From contig DAMU01000096.1 of assembly GCA_002499705.1 (NCBI GenBank), positions 1-30,880 on the forward strand: a DNA stretch of 30,880 nt. The letters run 5' to 3'. The notes under the pieces are model-generated. The model searched no databases, had not been told where the DNA came from, and was given only the letters and a program-made list of their open reading frames with translations. How positions within the stretch are numbered: position 1 is the stretch's first letter; each line of letters opens with the position of its first letter. Source of the stretch: Euryarchaeota archaeon UBA91. GTDB taxonomy: Archaea; Thermoplasmatota; Poseidoniia; Poseidoniales; Poseidoniaceae. Positions 15,762-23,296 of this stretch are shown one piece after another. The position numbers were made by a program, and so were the translations under genes.

Positions 15762-16601
15762 TTGGGTGATCGCCAAGGACTACCTCTGCCCAAGAGGCCG
15801 TATTCACTTCACATCATTTTGGTAGGAGCATCGCACCCCGGGAATCTTGGAGCAATATGCAGAAGTATGCTGAATTACGGTTTTGATTCTCTACGCTTGG
15901 TCAATCCACTTTGCTCACCCGATGATATTGAGGCGCGTAATCGAGCTAAGCATGCCGGTAGAATCCTTGATTCATGCCAAGTATATTCTTCGATTGAGGA
16001 GGCAACTTCAGATTGTTCACTTACTGTAGGTACATCGGGTAAGCGGGAAGTCGGAAGTAAAACGACATTTCGCCATTTTATGTATCCTTGGGAATTTGCA
16101 GAGCGACTTGAACATTTTAATGATTCAATAGCCCTCATATTTGGTGAAGAGGGGAAAGGCCTCTCGACAGAAGACCTTGAACTGTGTGACTTCCTCGTCA
16201 CTCTTCCTACGTGGGAGGGTTATCCCATTTCGAATCTGTCGCATGCAGTCAATACATGCGTGTACGAACTTCATCGTTCAACGGTACTTAGCAGTCAAGG
16301 CTGTGATCCTGGACTACCGGATATTGTTCCATTGGAACGAAGTATGAATCCAACATTGAAGGGCATCTTGCGGCAAGGTATCGATGAAATGGGTCAATCC
16401 TTACCCGGTAATGAGGAAAGAAAGCAAAGTTTTTCACATAGCCTGCGGCGAGGAATTTTGCGTTCAATGCCGACAGAAGATGAAGCAACTCGGCTCATTG
16501 GCGGAATACTCGATGCGACCACAGCACTCCAATACGTCGACGGAAATGCTGAATGGAAAAGCCAGCGTAGACGAAAAATTACTCCTTCTGAAGAAGAATA
16601 A
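15762..16601 (+). CDS. trmJ: SPOUT tRNA 2'-O-methyltransferase, TrmJ-like
   Basis: The 279-residue protein has the SpoU/SPOUT knotted methyltransferase fold: HIILVGASHPGNLGAICRSM with motif 1 arginine/asparagine residues, then IALIFGEEGKGLSTEDLELC as motif 2, and VTLPTWEGYPISNLSHAVN as motif 3. The order and C-terminal helical extension resemble TrmJ, which methylates the ribose of position 32 in tRNA using S-adenosylmethionine; other SpoU targets cannot be excluded. The start is a TTG at 15762, five bases after GAGGAGGAA; no ATG or GTG fits better. Its stop codon abuts the stop of the convergent queD gene with no bases between. Confidence 0.87.
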   Translation: MGDRQGLPLPKRPYSLHIILVGASHPGNLGAICRSMLNYGFDSLRLVNPLCSPDDIEARNRAKHAGRILDSCQVYSSIEEATSDCSLTVGTSGKREVGSKTTFRHFMYPWEFAERLEHFNDSIALIFGEEGKGLSTEDLELCDFLVTLPTWEGYPISNLSHAVNTCVYELHRSTVLSSQGCDPGLPDIVPLERSMNPTLKGILRQGIDEMGQSLPGNEERKQSFSHSLRRGILRSMPTEDEATRLIGGILDATTALQYVDGNAEWKSQRRRKITPSEEE

Positions 16602-17051
16602 TTACGGGATCCATGATGCTGTGCTTTTTGGAGTTTCACGAACGTGCATTGCTACAAGTCGGAGTCTATTTCCATAAGCAGTGGCAATATGTGGCTCAAC
16701 CTGTTCAAAGGCCCACTTGGCTAAATTTTCTGCAGTCGGAATAAATGGGACGACAACAGTTCTGTGCCCGTCGCCCATTACCTCACATGCTTTACGTGCT
16801 TCTTTGTCACCCTCATAGACAACAAATGCGTGATCGACTATATCGTGAACATACGTCATAAGTATTTGACTGACATCTGAGAAATCCATGAGCATCCCTT
16901 CCTCACTTACACCGGGCTCCTGAACTGTATCACCCTCGATTTCTGCTTCAAACCGATAGCGATGCCCATGGAGGTGTCGGCATTTACTCTTGTGATTTGG
17001 GACTCGATGTCCGGTATCAGTTTCTACATACCTGCGTATACGTGTTGTCAT
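16602..17051 (-). CDS. queD: 6-carboxytetrahydropterin synthase QueD
   Basis: The 149-residue protein converts dihydroneopterin triphosphate to 6-carboxy-5,6,7,8-tetrahydropterin, step two of preQ0 synthesis. The QueD-type C-x3-H-G-H motif (KCRHLHGH) carries the catalytic cysteine and zinc histidines, with a further histidine in ETDTGHRVPNH. MLMDFSDVSQILMTYVHDIVDHAF and the late FIPTAENLAKWAFEQV are family blocks. The ATG at 17051 overlaps the stop of the queC-msrB gene by four bases (ATGA) and follows GGAGAGA. Because the motif is CxxxHGH, a PTPS-III folate enzyme is unlikely. It is the last gene of the operon. Confidence 0.93.
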   Translation of the reverse strand: MTTRIRRYVETDTGHRVPNHKSKCRHLHGHRYRFEAEIEGDTVQEPGVSEEGMLMDFSDVSQILMTYVHDIVDHAFVVYEGDKEARKACEVMGDGHRTVVVPFIPTAENLAKWAFEQVEPHIATAYGNRLRLVAMHVRETPKSTASWIP

Positions 17052-18199
17052 TCTTCTCTCTCCTTGAAATCCATTGATGCCGAATTTATACAATAACGCT
17101 GACCGCCGTATGCTCTTGGACCATCATTGAATATGTGACCAAGGTGAGCGTCGCATTTCGAACAACGAACTTCTATTCTTTGCATACCATGGCTGTTATC
17201 TTGAACATGTTTTATTCCAGCACGCGGGTGCTCAGTGTGGAATGAAGGCCATCCACAACCTGAATCGAACTTCATTTCTGATGTGAACAGAAGATGGTTG
17301 CAGCAAATACAATAGTAATTTCCATTTCGCTTTTCATCCCAATACATTCCTGTAAATGCCCGCTCAGTTCCACTTTCCCGGGTGACATAATACTGTTCTT
17401 GTGTAAGCCGATCCCGATATTCATTATCTTTGTGCACCCTTTCCACCTCGAGAGCATTTGACAGAACCTCATCCCAAGAAGTTTGATATTCGACCGGGTC
17501 CGATAGGTCAAGCTTGTGGAAAGCAAGGATGCGCTCAATGTCAGCACCGCTTTTACCCGAACTTCGACCTTCGCTATCGGGGTTATATGAGGTGTTTGTG
17601 TTCGCGAAGATCAGGTCAAAATTTAGTCCGAGTTTATCCGTCGCATTGAGTGCATCTTTCAGTATTGTGACTTTATCTCCTTCCAGATACGGCAATTTGA
17701 ATCCAACTTTTCCGCTGTCCCAATTACCAATTGCGAAAGCATGTTCAACTGCATTGTAAAATTCGGGCCTGCAGTCTGGATAAATTTCATGGTCACCGGA
17801 ATGAACACCCAATGCAATGTCAACTTGACAATCTTCTCTTAATGCAACAGAGAGCGCATACCCATACAGAATTGAGGCAAATATCGCATTCCTATTCGGT
17901 ACGACGGTCGCTTTCATCTGCTCTGCTTCATAATGCCCTTCTGGAATTTCTTCGCCACCTTCGATTAGTGCACTCTCAAAAATACTCATTGCACTAGTAA
18001 GATCGATTATTCTGTGTGTGACGTTGATGTTTTGAGTTTTGAGATATTCAATGTTCAATTGAGCTCGTTCAAGTTCGACACTGTGCTTCTGACCATAGCG
18101 ATAGGACAAGCAGTCAACTTTGTAGCCATCTGCAAGTAACCGCACCAACAATGCTGTTGAATCCATTCCCCCTGAGAGGGCCATAACTGCACGATTCAT
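17048..18199 (-). CDS. queC: QueC (preQ0 synthase)-MsrB (methionine-R-sulfoxide reductase) fusion
   Basis: The 383-residue protein joins two enzymes. Residues 1-238 are QueC, which makes preQ0 from 7-carboxy-7-deazaguanine with ATP and ammonia: the PP-loop SGGMDSTALL (9-18), YRYGQKHSVELE, VPNRNAIFASI and LGVHSGDHEIYPDCRPEFYN are intact. The zinc knuckle usually reading CYNP...CGKCxxC is SYNP...SGKSGAD here, so S204, S214, S217 and D220 replace all four cysteines. Residues about 243-383 are a complete MsrB: zinc cysteines 297, 300, 346 and 349, the GWPSF block, SHGMQRIEVRC and catalytic C370 in RYCINSAS. The ATG shares a base with the queE stop (TAATG). Confidence 0.92.
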   Translation of the reverse strand: MNRAVMALSGGMDSTALLVRLLADGYKVDCLSYRYGQKHSVELERAQLNIEYLKTQNINVTHRIIDLTSAMSIFESALIEGGEEIPEGHYEAEQMKATVVPNRNAIFASILYGYALSVALREDCQVDIALGVHSGDHEIYPDCRPEFYNAVEHAFAIGNWDSGKVGFKLPYLEGDKVTILKDALNATDKLGLNFDLIFANTNTSYNPDSEGRSSGKSGADIERILAFHKLDLSDPVEYQTSWDEVLSNALEVERVHKDNEYRDRLTQEQYYVTRESGTERAFTGMYWDEKRNGNYYCICCNHLLFTSEMKFDSGCGWPSFHTEHPRAGIKHVQDNSHGMQRIEVRCSKCDAHLGHIFNDGPRAYGGQRYCINSASMDFKEREE

Positions 18200-18858
18200 T
18201 AGTCGACACCCATCCACTTGTGAGTTTGAAGACTTAGCCTCCAAGGAGGAGATTCTTTGACCACGGATTCAGTTAATGCAAAGTTTTTCCCATTCCATTC
18301 CACAGATTCAGATTCCATGTAGCAGGGTTGCAAGAAATGATGCGTAAATCCATCGATCAATTCGTCGTAAAGTGAGAGGTCTTGACCTACATAAACACAC
18401 TTCAATTCGTCTCCAGTTTGTTGTCGAATCTTTACATTTGGATACATTTGGTCCTTCGGTGAAATGCATATCCAGTCTAAGAGACCCTCTGGAATCACAA
18501 TTGTACCGTTCGACTCGCATGAAAGATTATACCCACGTGCTTTGAATAATCGATGTAAGGGCCACAAATCGTTAATCATTGGTTCACCACCTGTAAAAAT
18601 TATTCTTTTTGAAGGGTATTTCATGACTTCTCCCAATATATCAATTGCAGACATTTCCTCAAACTTTTCAAAATCAGTGTCGCACCATTCACATTGGAGA
18701 TTACATTTGCCGAATCGTATGAACACATGTGGGATACCAGCATGCGCCCCCTCACCTTGGACCGAGTGAAAAATTTCTACAATTTTATACACCATTGCAA
18801 GGTCACTTGCTGAATCAACCGGTTCTGTTCCGGACAATTCACATTCAGCTGACAACAT
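18199..18858 (-). CDS. queE: 7-carboxy-7-deazaguanine synthase QueE
   Basis: The 219-residue radical-SAM enzyme turns 6-carboxytetrahydropterin into 7-carboxy-7-deazaguanine. It has EIFHSVQGEGAHAGIPHVFI at the N terminus, the cluster motif CNLQCEWCDT (C-x3-C-x2-C) and FTGGEP for SAM binding. A SCESNGT strand and ISPKDQM follow as in the family. The start at 18858 follows GAGGGA at good spacing, ten bases after folE; an internal ATG at 18795 would give the more usual short N terminus MVYKIVEIF. The last base is shared with the queC start. Confidence 0.93.
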   Translation of the reverse strand: MLSAECELSGTEPVDSASDLAMVYKIVEIFHSVQGEGAHAGIPHVFIRFGKCNLQCEWCDTDFEKFEEMSAIDILGEVMKYPSKRIIFTGGEPMINDLWPLHRLFKARGYNLSCESNGTIVIPEGLLDWICISPKDQMYPNVKIRQQTGDELKCVYVGQDLSLYDELIDGFTHHFLQPCYMESESVEWNGKNFALTESVVKESPPWRLSLQTHKWMGVD

Positions 18859-18868
18859 CTCAATTCCC

Positions 18869-19441
18869 TCACAAAGGCCGTGCTTGAATCAATTGCATCA
18901 ATTCTTGTCGCGGTTCAGCCTTTTCGAAAAATACGCCGCGCATTGCCGAGGTTGTCATTACTGAATTTTGCTTGCGAACGCCCCTGCATCTCATGCAACC
19001 ATGTGATGCTTCGATGATTACAGCAGCTCCAAGTGGATTCAAATATTTCTCAAGATCATCCGCAACACCCTTTGTAATACGTTCCTGATTTTGCAATCGA
19101 TGAGCATGGGCGTCGACAATTCTTGCTAACTTGCTGATACCAACAATTCGGTCAACTGGGATGTAAGCAATATGTGCCCTACCGCTAAAGGGTTGAAGAT
19201 GATGTTCGCATGTTGAATGAAATTCAATATCCCTTAAGAGTACGATTCCATCATATCCTTCACCGTTAAAAGTCGATTGCAGTAATTCTTCGGGGTCTGC
19301 TTTGTATCCTGAAAAAATCTCATCCCAAGACTCAATCACACGTTGAGGTGTTTTTTCTAAACCTTCTCTCTGTGCATCACCTTCAAGGTATTCGAGCAAT
19401 GTTTTCACAGCACCTTCAGCCTGATCCTTTGTTACCATCAT
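18869..19441 (-). CDS. folE: GTP cyclohydrolase I
   Basis: The 190-residue type I enzyme makes dihydroneopterin triphosphate from GTP, the entry step here for preQ0. REGLEKTPQRVIESWDEIFSGY, FHSTCEHHLQPFSGRAHIAY with the zinc cysteine and histidine, VGISKLARIVDAHAHRLQNQ and HGCMRCRGVRKQNSVMTTSA with the second zinc cysteine are all present. It is the bacterial/eukaryotic FolE fold; many archaea use the unrelated MptA or FolE2, so this lineage uses the bacterial type. The start at ATG 19441 follows GGAAGTGATT; the preceding RHH gene ends two bases before. Confidence 0.95.
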   Translation of the reverse strand: MMVTKDQAEGAVKTLLEYLEGDAQREGLEKTPQRVIESWDEIFSGYKADPEELLQSTFNGEGYDGIVLLRDIEFHSTCEHHLQPFSGRAHIAYIPVDRIVGISKLARIVDAHAHRLQNQERITKGVADDLEKYLNPLGAAVIIEASHGCMRCRGVRKQNSVMTTSAMRGVFFEKAEPRQELMQLIQARPL

Positions 19442-19443
19442 AA

Positions 19444-19608
19444 TCACTTCCTGCCGTGCCGCGCATCGATTTCGTCCAACTGGTCCAAAAGTTTCCTGCA
19501 TGCAGTACGAACAGCGTCAGCTAAGCTGACGAACTTATGCTCGTCTCCAACATGCTTGCGCAAGTCTTGAACCAACTCGGCTGGCATATCCAACGAGATC
19601 TTAGGCAT
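19444..19608 (-). CDS. Ribbon-helix-helix DNA-binding regulator (54 aa)
   Basis: The 54-residue protein begins MPKISLDMPAELVQDLRKHV and continues FVSLADAVRTACRKLLDQLDE: one N-terminal beta strand for the antiparallel ribbon, then two amphipathic helices, the CopG/MetJ/Arc arrangement. It is the first gene of the folE-queE-queC-queD operon, two bases before folE, so a role as autoregulator of deazaguanine synthesis is likely but unproven. The ATG 19608 is about 28 bases downstream of a strong TATA box, fitting a leaderless transcript; an upstream ATG at 19632 falls on the TATA box. Two GAGTAATA repeats lie beside the promoter. Confidence 0.82.
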   Translation of the reverse strand: MPKISLDMPAELVQDLRKHVGDEHKFVSLADAVRTACRKLLDQLDEIDARHGRK

Positions 19609-19628
19609 GTGTCGCCGTCCTGAATAGA

Positions 19629-19643
19629 ACATATAAATATTCG
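19629..19643 (-). promoter_or_regulatory. TATA box of the RHH-folE-que operon
   Basis: On the minus strand the sequence reads GAATATTTATATGTT, centred about 28 bases upstream of the ATG at 19608. It is the only clear promoter for the five-gene operon, since all internal gaps are at most ten bases. Confidence 0.68.
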
Positions 19644-19645
19644 TA

Positions 19646-19664
19646 GAGTAATACTGGAGTAATA
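19646..19664. repeat. Tandem direct repeat GAGTAATA-CTG-GAGTAATA, candidate operator
   Basis: Two exact copies of GAGTAATA (19646-19653 and 19657-19664) are spaced 11 bases start to start, one turn of the helix. They lie directly next to the TATA box on the upstream side for the minus-strand operon. Ribbon-helix-helix dimers often bind such short repeats in tandem, so this is a good candidate site for the regulator encoded by the first gene. It also lies upstream of the divergent aminotransferase gene. Confidence 0.5.
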
Positions 19665-19739
19665 GGCTCTAAAGGTTGAAAAAACCGTAGAAATCATTCC
19701 ATCTAAAGCCAATGTTCAAAGAACCCCTTCGTTGCCATA

Positions 19740-21245
19740 ATGTTGATGTCATCTCGTGCTGCTGACGCTTTCGCCCATCTTGAAAGTCTTCGTGACCCTT
19801 CGATACATCGCGATACGGTTGGGCTAAAGGACGAAGTCATCCTTCAATTTTTATCTCATGATGATGGCCTTTCATCCGCCATCGTAGAGGCTGTTGAGCG
19901 TCGAAATCTACTTGCTGAGGAATTTGGGGATGAGATGATGTCCCTTCCTGAATCAGAATTGGTGAAGATTCTCCAATCTGATTACATTAATTTTTACCCG
20001 CCTGCTACAGTGAATCCTTACGTTGCCCTTGCAGCACGTGGACCTTGGATTATCACCACTCATGGAGCGGTTCTCCACGACAACGGCGGTTATGGCATGC
20101 TTGGCAGCGGCCATGGCCCATCTGATGTTATTTCTGCTATGTCTGGAAATTGGGTAATGGCGAACGTAATGACTCCATCTTACAGTCACAAGCGTCTTGC
20201 AAACCGCCTGCAAAGCGAACTCGGGCATACTCGGGGCTCATGTCCCTTCACCCGTTTCATTTGCATGAACAGCGGTTCAGAATCAGTCACCGTAAGTCTA
20301 CGAATTGCTGATGTCAATGCAAGAAAAATGACTGGCCCTGGCGGTAGGCATGAAGGAAAGGAAATTATGCTCATGGCTGTTGAGAAAGCATTCCATGGAC
20401 GAACAGACCGACCTGCTCAAATTTCCCACTCGTGCAAGGCAGCATACGATAAAAACCTCGCAACCTTTAGAGATCGAGAAAATCTCATACTTGTTCCTGC
20501 AAATGATGTGCCTGCACTTGAAGCTGCTTTTGCTAAGGCGGAGGCAGATGGCCAATTCATCGAATTAATGGCCATAGAACCAGTTCAGGGTGAAGGTAAC
20601 CCCGGTTCATGTGTTGATCGCTCGTTTTACGATGCTGCACGAAGATTAACTCTTGAACATGGTTCAATGCTTCTTGTTGACTCAATCCAAGCGGGTATCC
20701 GCGGCCAAGGTTGTCTTTCCGTCATTGATTACGAAGGATTCCAGGATGCAGAATGCCCAGATATGGAAACCTGGTCAAAAGCCCTCAATGCAGGCCAATA
20801 TCCACTTTCAGTATTGGGCCTGAATGACCGTGCCTCTGAAAATTATGTTGTGGGCATCTATGGCAATACCATGACGACCAACCCTCGTGCTTTGGAGACT
20901 GCATGTGCAGTTCTTGATTTGATCACACCAGAATTACGTGACAACATCCGTGATCGAGGTGACGAGTTTGTTGAGAAACTATACTCGCTTGCCGTAGAAA
21001 TGCCAGGCATAATTACTCAAGTCCAAGGAACTGGATTGCTACTTAGCGCTGAACTCCAATCGCAAAAATACCCGGTTGTTGGATTTGATGCTGTAGAAAC
21101 ATGGTGTCGTAAACATGGTCTTGGTGTCATCCATGGTGGGACAAATGCTCTGCGTTTCACGCCGCACTTTGGCATAACATCTGCAGAGATTGACCTCATC
21201 ATTGATGTTGTTCGTGATTCGCTCGTACACTTTTCGAAGGCTTAA
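19740..21245 (+). CDS. Class III PLP-dependent aminotransferase, substrate unknown
   Basis: The 501-residue protein is a fold-type I, class III (omega) aminotransferase. The phosphate-binding MNSGSESVTVSLRIA (177-190), AFHGRT (217-222), AIEPVQGEGN (278-287), VDSIQAGIRGQG (313-324) with D314 for the pyridine nitrogen, and ETWSKALNAGQYP (343-355) with K347 as Schiff-base lysine are all seen. The usual DEVQTG is DSIQAG and the usual GGG after the lysine is NAG, so it is a divergent branch. The N-terminal extension of about 90 residues is longer than in ornithine or acetylornithine enzymes. A start at 19746 is equally possible. The 3' end overlaps the convergent ABC permease gene by four bases. 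Confidence 0.88.
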   Translation: MLMSSRAADAFAHLESLRDPSIHRDTVGLKDEVILQFLSHDDGLSSAIVEAVERRNLLAEEFGDEMMSLPESELVKILQSDYINFYPPATVNPYVALAARGPWIITTHGAVLHDNGGYGMLGSGHGPSDVISAMSGNWVMANVMTPSYSHKRLANRLQSELGHTRGSCPFTRFICMNSGSESVTVSLRIADVNARKMTGPGGRHEGKEIMLMAVEKAFHGRTDRPAQISHSCKAAYDKNLATFRDRENLILVPANDVPALEAAFAKAEADGQFIELMAIEPVQGEGNPGSCVDRSFYDAARRLTLEHGSMLLVDSIQAGIRGQGCLSVIDYEGFQDAECPDMETWSKALNAGQYPLSVLGLNDRASENYVVGIYGNTMTTNPRALETACAVLDLITPELRDNIRDRGDEFVEKLYSLAVEMPGIITQVQGTGLLLSAELQSQKYPVVGFDAVETWCRKHGLGVIHGGTNALRFTPHFGITSAEIDLIIDVVRDSLVHFSKA

Positions 21246-22462
21246 GACAGTGAAGTGACGATGTCTTCTCGGCTAAACTGTCTTGAAGCGTAGTAAGCGG
21301 CCAAAGTTGCATAAACTACAGAAGAAACTGCCCAAATAATGACGTGTTCTGTAATCACTCGATTCATCAACAACTCTCTCAATGCGAGCAAAATATTCAC
21401 AACAGGAATTGCAAACCAGAAACCTTCGATTCCATCCAAGTTAATCACCTGCGTAAACAGTGCTGGGAACAGTATGAGCATCAGTGCTGGAGCCAGTATT
21501 GAACCCGCTTCCTTTACGCTGTGCGAGCGCATTGCTAACGCAAGTTCGAATGCTACGACCATTATTGCAAACAGCATGATAGCGAGCACGATGAGCAGGA
21601 CAGAGGCGATAGAAAGTTGAGGTACTCCGATAAAACTCGATGTTGCAAGGTAACCAATCGCGAATAACAATCCAAATATTTGCAAGAGAACCCCAACACC
21701 AGTGATTGTAGCAACCGCCAGCCATTTGCCGAAAAGCAATTCCATTCTTGTACAAGGTAAGCAAAGAAGTGCTTCTAGAGTCCCTCGTTCCCGTTCTCCT
21801 GCCGTCATGTCAATCGAGGGTTGAATGGCGCTTGAATACGTCCAAATGGCTAGAACTAACGGTATGAAGAGTGATAAAATCATACCGGATTGTTCACCTG
21901 TAGTTGCAACGTCGCCCGCTGCTATATCCCCGTCCCAACGTAATGGGTCAAGGGTTTCATTGACGTCTAAACCACCTTGCTCAATGCGTTCCTTTATCTC
22001 AGAATTTTCCCACACACTCAGAACATTCAATATACGATTTCGAGCTTCATTTGACCGTTCAGATGTAGAGAGGTGCAGTATTGCATACCCCCAAATTTCT
22101 TCATCCGATTCAAATCTTAGAACAGCATCAGTCGAACTGTTTCTTACGCGTTCAAGATCCTGTCCTGGCTCCGACAAGAAAGTTGTAGCAGGTAGGCTTT
22201 CAATAGTATAATTCATGCCACTCATGCTGATATTCTCAGCGAGATTCTCGGGCAATCCATCAGTCTGTATCACGATTGATAACTCAAGAGCATCGAGTTC
22301 AGCGGCCTCTGATTCGAGCAGGACAGGGAACAAGATGAACAGTAAGGGGAACATCAGAAGTGGTATCACGATGATGGCGATTATCGTCCTCCAATCTCGA
22401 GTGAATTCAACAACCTCTTTTTTCGCAATCGAGCGTACTCTTCGAAAACTCCCATCACTCAC
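21242..22462 (-). CDS. ABC-2 type exporter permease, NatB-like
   Basis: The roughly 406-residue membrane protein has one helix near residues 25-48, a long extracytoplasmic domain to about 190, then five more helices to the end. The ERERGTLEALLCLPCTRMELLFGKW segment before the third helix is characteristic of NatB/ABC-2 permeases. With the ATPase upstream it should form an exporter; NatAB expels sodium, but drug or lipid substrates are equally possible. The GTG at 22462 has GAGGTGAT at good spacing; a TTG at 22468 adds two residues. Either start overlaps the end of the ATPase gene, indicating coupled translation. Confidence 0.85.
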   Translation of the reverse strand: MSDGSFRRVRSIAKKEVVEFTRDWRTIIAIIVIPLLMFPLLFILFPVLLESEAAELDALELSIVIQTDGLPENLAENISMSGMNYTIESLPATTFLSEPGQDLERVRNSSTDAVLRFESDEEIWGYAILHLSTSERSNEARNRILNVLSVWENSEIKERIEQGGLDVNETLDPLRWDGDIAAGDVATTGEQSGMILSLFIPLVLAIWTYSSAIQPSIDMTAGERERGTLEALLCLPCTRMELLFGKWLAVATITGVGVLLQIFGLLFAIGYLATSSFIGVPQLSIASVLLIVLAIMLFAIMVVAFELALAMRSHSVKEAGSILAPALMLILFPALFTQVINLDGIEGFWFAIPVVNILLALRELLMNRVITEHVIIWAVSSVVYATLAAYYASRQFSREDIVTSLS

Positions 22463-23288
22463 TTTCAATCACCTCTTGAGTAGTCGGAGGTGTCTTGGGC
22501 GTGAATAATCGTCTCCACCAGCCAGTAAATGCGCTTTCTTTGGCATTGTCTTCTTTCCGTGTACGCGCCTGATCCAATGTTAATGACACATATGCATCTT
22601 CAAGAGACTCCGTACCGGTCTCATCTAACAAGTGTTGAGGCGGTCCGTCGGCTCTGATTTCACCATTGTGGATGATGACTATTCGGTCGCATACCTGTTG
22701 CGCTTCAGCTAATTGGTGAGTTGAATAAATCACAGTGCCACCCTCGTCGCGTAATTGACGCACCAATGCACGAACAGTACGGGCGCTGGTAATATCGAGT
22801 CCAGCGGTAGGCTCGTCAAGAAGAAGGATATTCGGGCCGTGAGCAAGTGCTCTTAGCAAGGCTGTTTTTTGTTTCATTCCTCGAGAAAAGCCCTTTGTGT
22901 GTCGCCCTAGACTGTCTTTCATGTCAAGATGTTCAGCGAATTTTTCAGTTCTTGCCCATGCAATTGAGTCTTTGACACCATGCATTCTGCTGTGATACCG
23001 AATATTTTCCCAAGCCGTTAATCGGGAATAAAGTCCGGTTGATTCAGGAACAACACCCAATTCATGACGCATGTTCATGACGGGTTCGCCGTTGCTCAAA
23101 ACAACCGTTCCACTTGACGGTTTATACACACCGGCCATGAGTCGTAGCAGTGTTGTTTTACCCGCTCCATTGCTCCCAACCAACCCGACGATTTCACCTG
23201 AATAAATTTCAAGACTAATTTCTTGAAGTGCCTCAACTTCTGCGAAGTTTTTGGATACTCCACGTATAGATAGTAGTGATTTTGCCAT
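22455..23288 (-). CDS. ABC transporter ATP-binding protein, NatA-like
   Basis: The 277-residue ATPase has Walker A GSNGAGKTT (38-46), the signature region FSRGMKQKTALLRALA, Walker B ILLLDEPTAGLD and the switch histidine in YSTHQLAEA. The C-terminal extension (GTESLEDAYVSLTL and a charged tail) is as in NatA-type exporter ATPases. It partners with the downstream permease. The ATG at 23288 follows GAGGG by five bases; an in-frame ATG at 23300 overlaps the epimerase stop as ATGA. The link with the methylmalonyl-CoA genes is by position and gives no functional hint. Confidence 0.9.
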   Translation of the reverse strand: MAKSLLSIRGVSKNFAEVEALQEISLEIYSGEIVGLVGSNGAGKTTLLRLMAGVYKPSSGTVVLSNGEPVMNMRHELGVVPESTGLYSRLTAWENIRYHSRMHGVKDSIAWARTEKFAEHLDMKDSLGRHTKGFSRGMKQKTALLRALAHGPNILLLDEPTAGLDITSARTVRALVRQLRDEGGTVIYSTHQLAEAQQVCDRIVIIHNGEIRADGPPQHLLDETGTESLEDAYVSLTLDQARTRKEDNAKESAFTGWWRRLFTPKTPPTTQEVIESE

Positions 23289-23296
23289 ACGATCCC

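Noticed and set aside
17400..17500. QueC and MsrB as two genes split by a missed stop
   Set aside because: The frame is open across the junction with normal MsrB N-terminal sequence (LTQEQYYVTRESGTERAF), and no internal start with ribosome-binding site was seen.
21242..21245. Overlap of aminotransferase and ABC permease ends as a sign of frameshift
   Set aside because: Convergent genes overlapping by four bases are normal in this compact genome, and both proteins end at family-typical positions.
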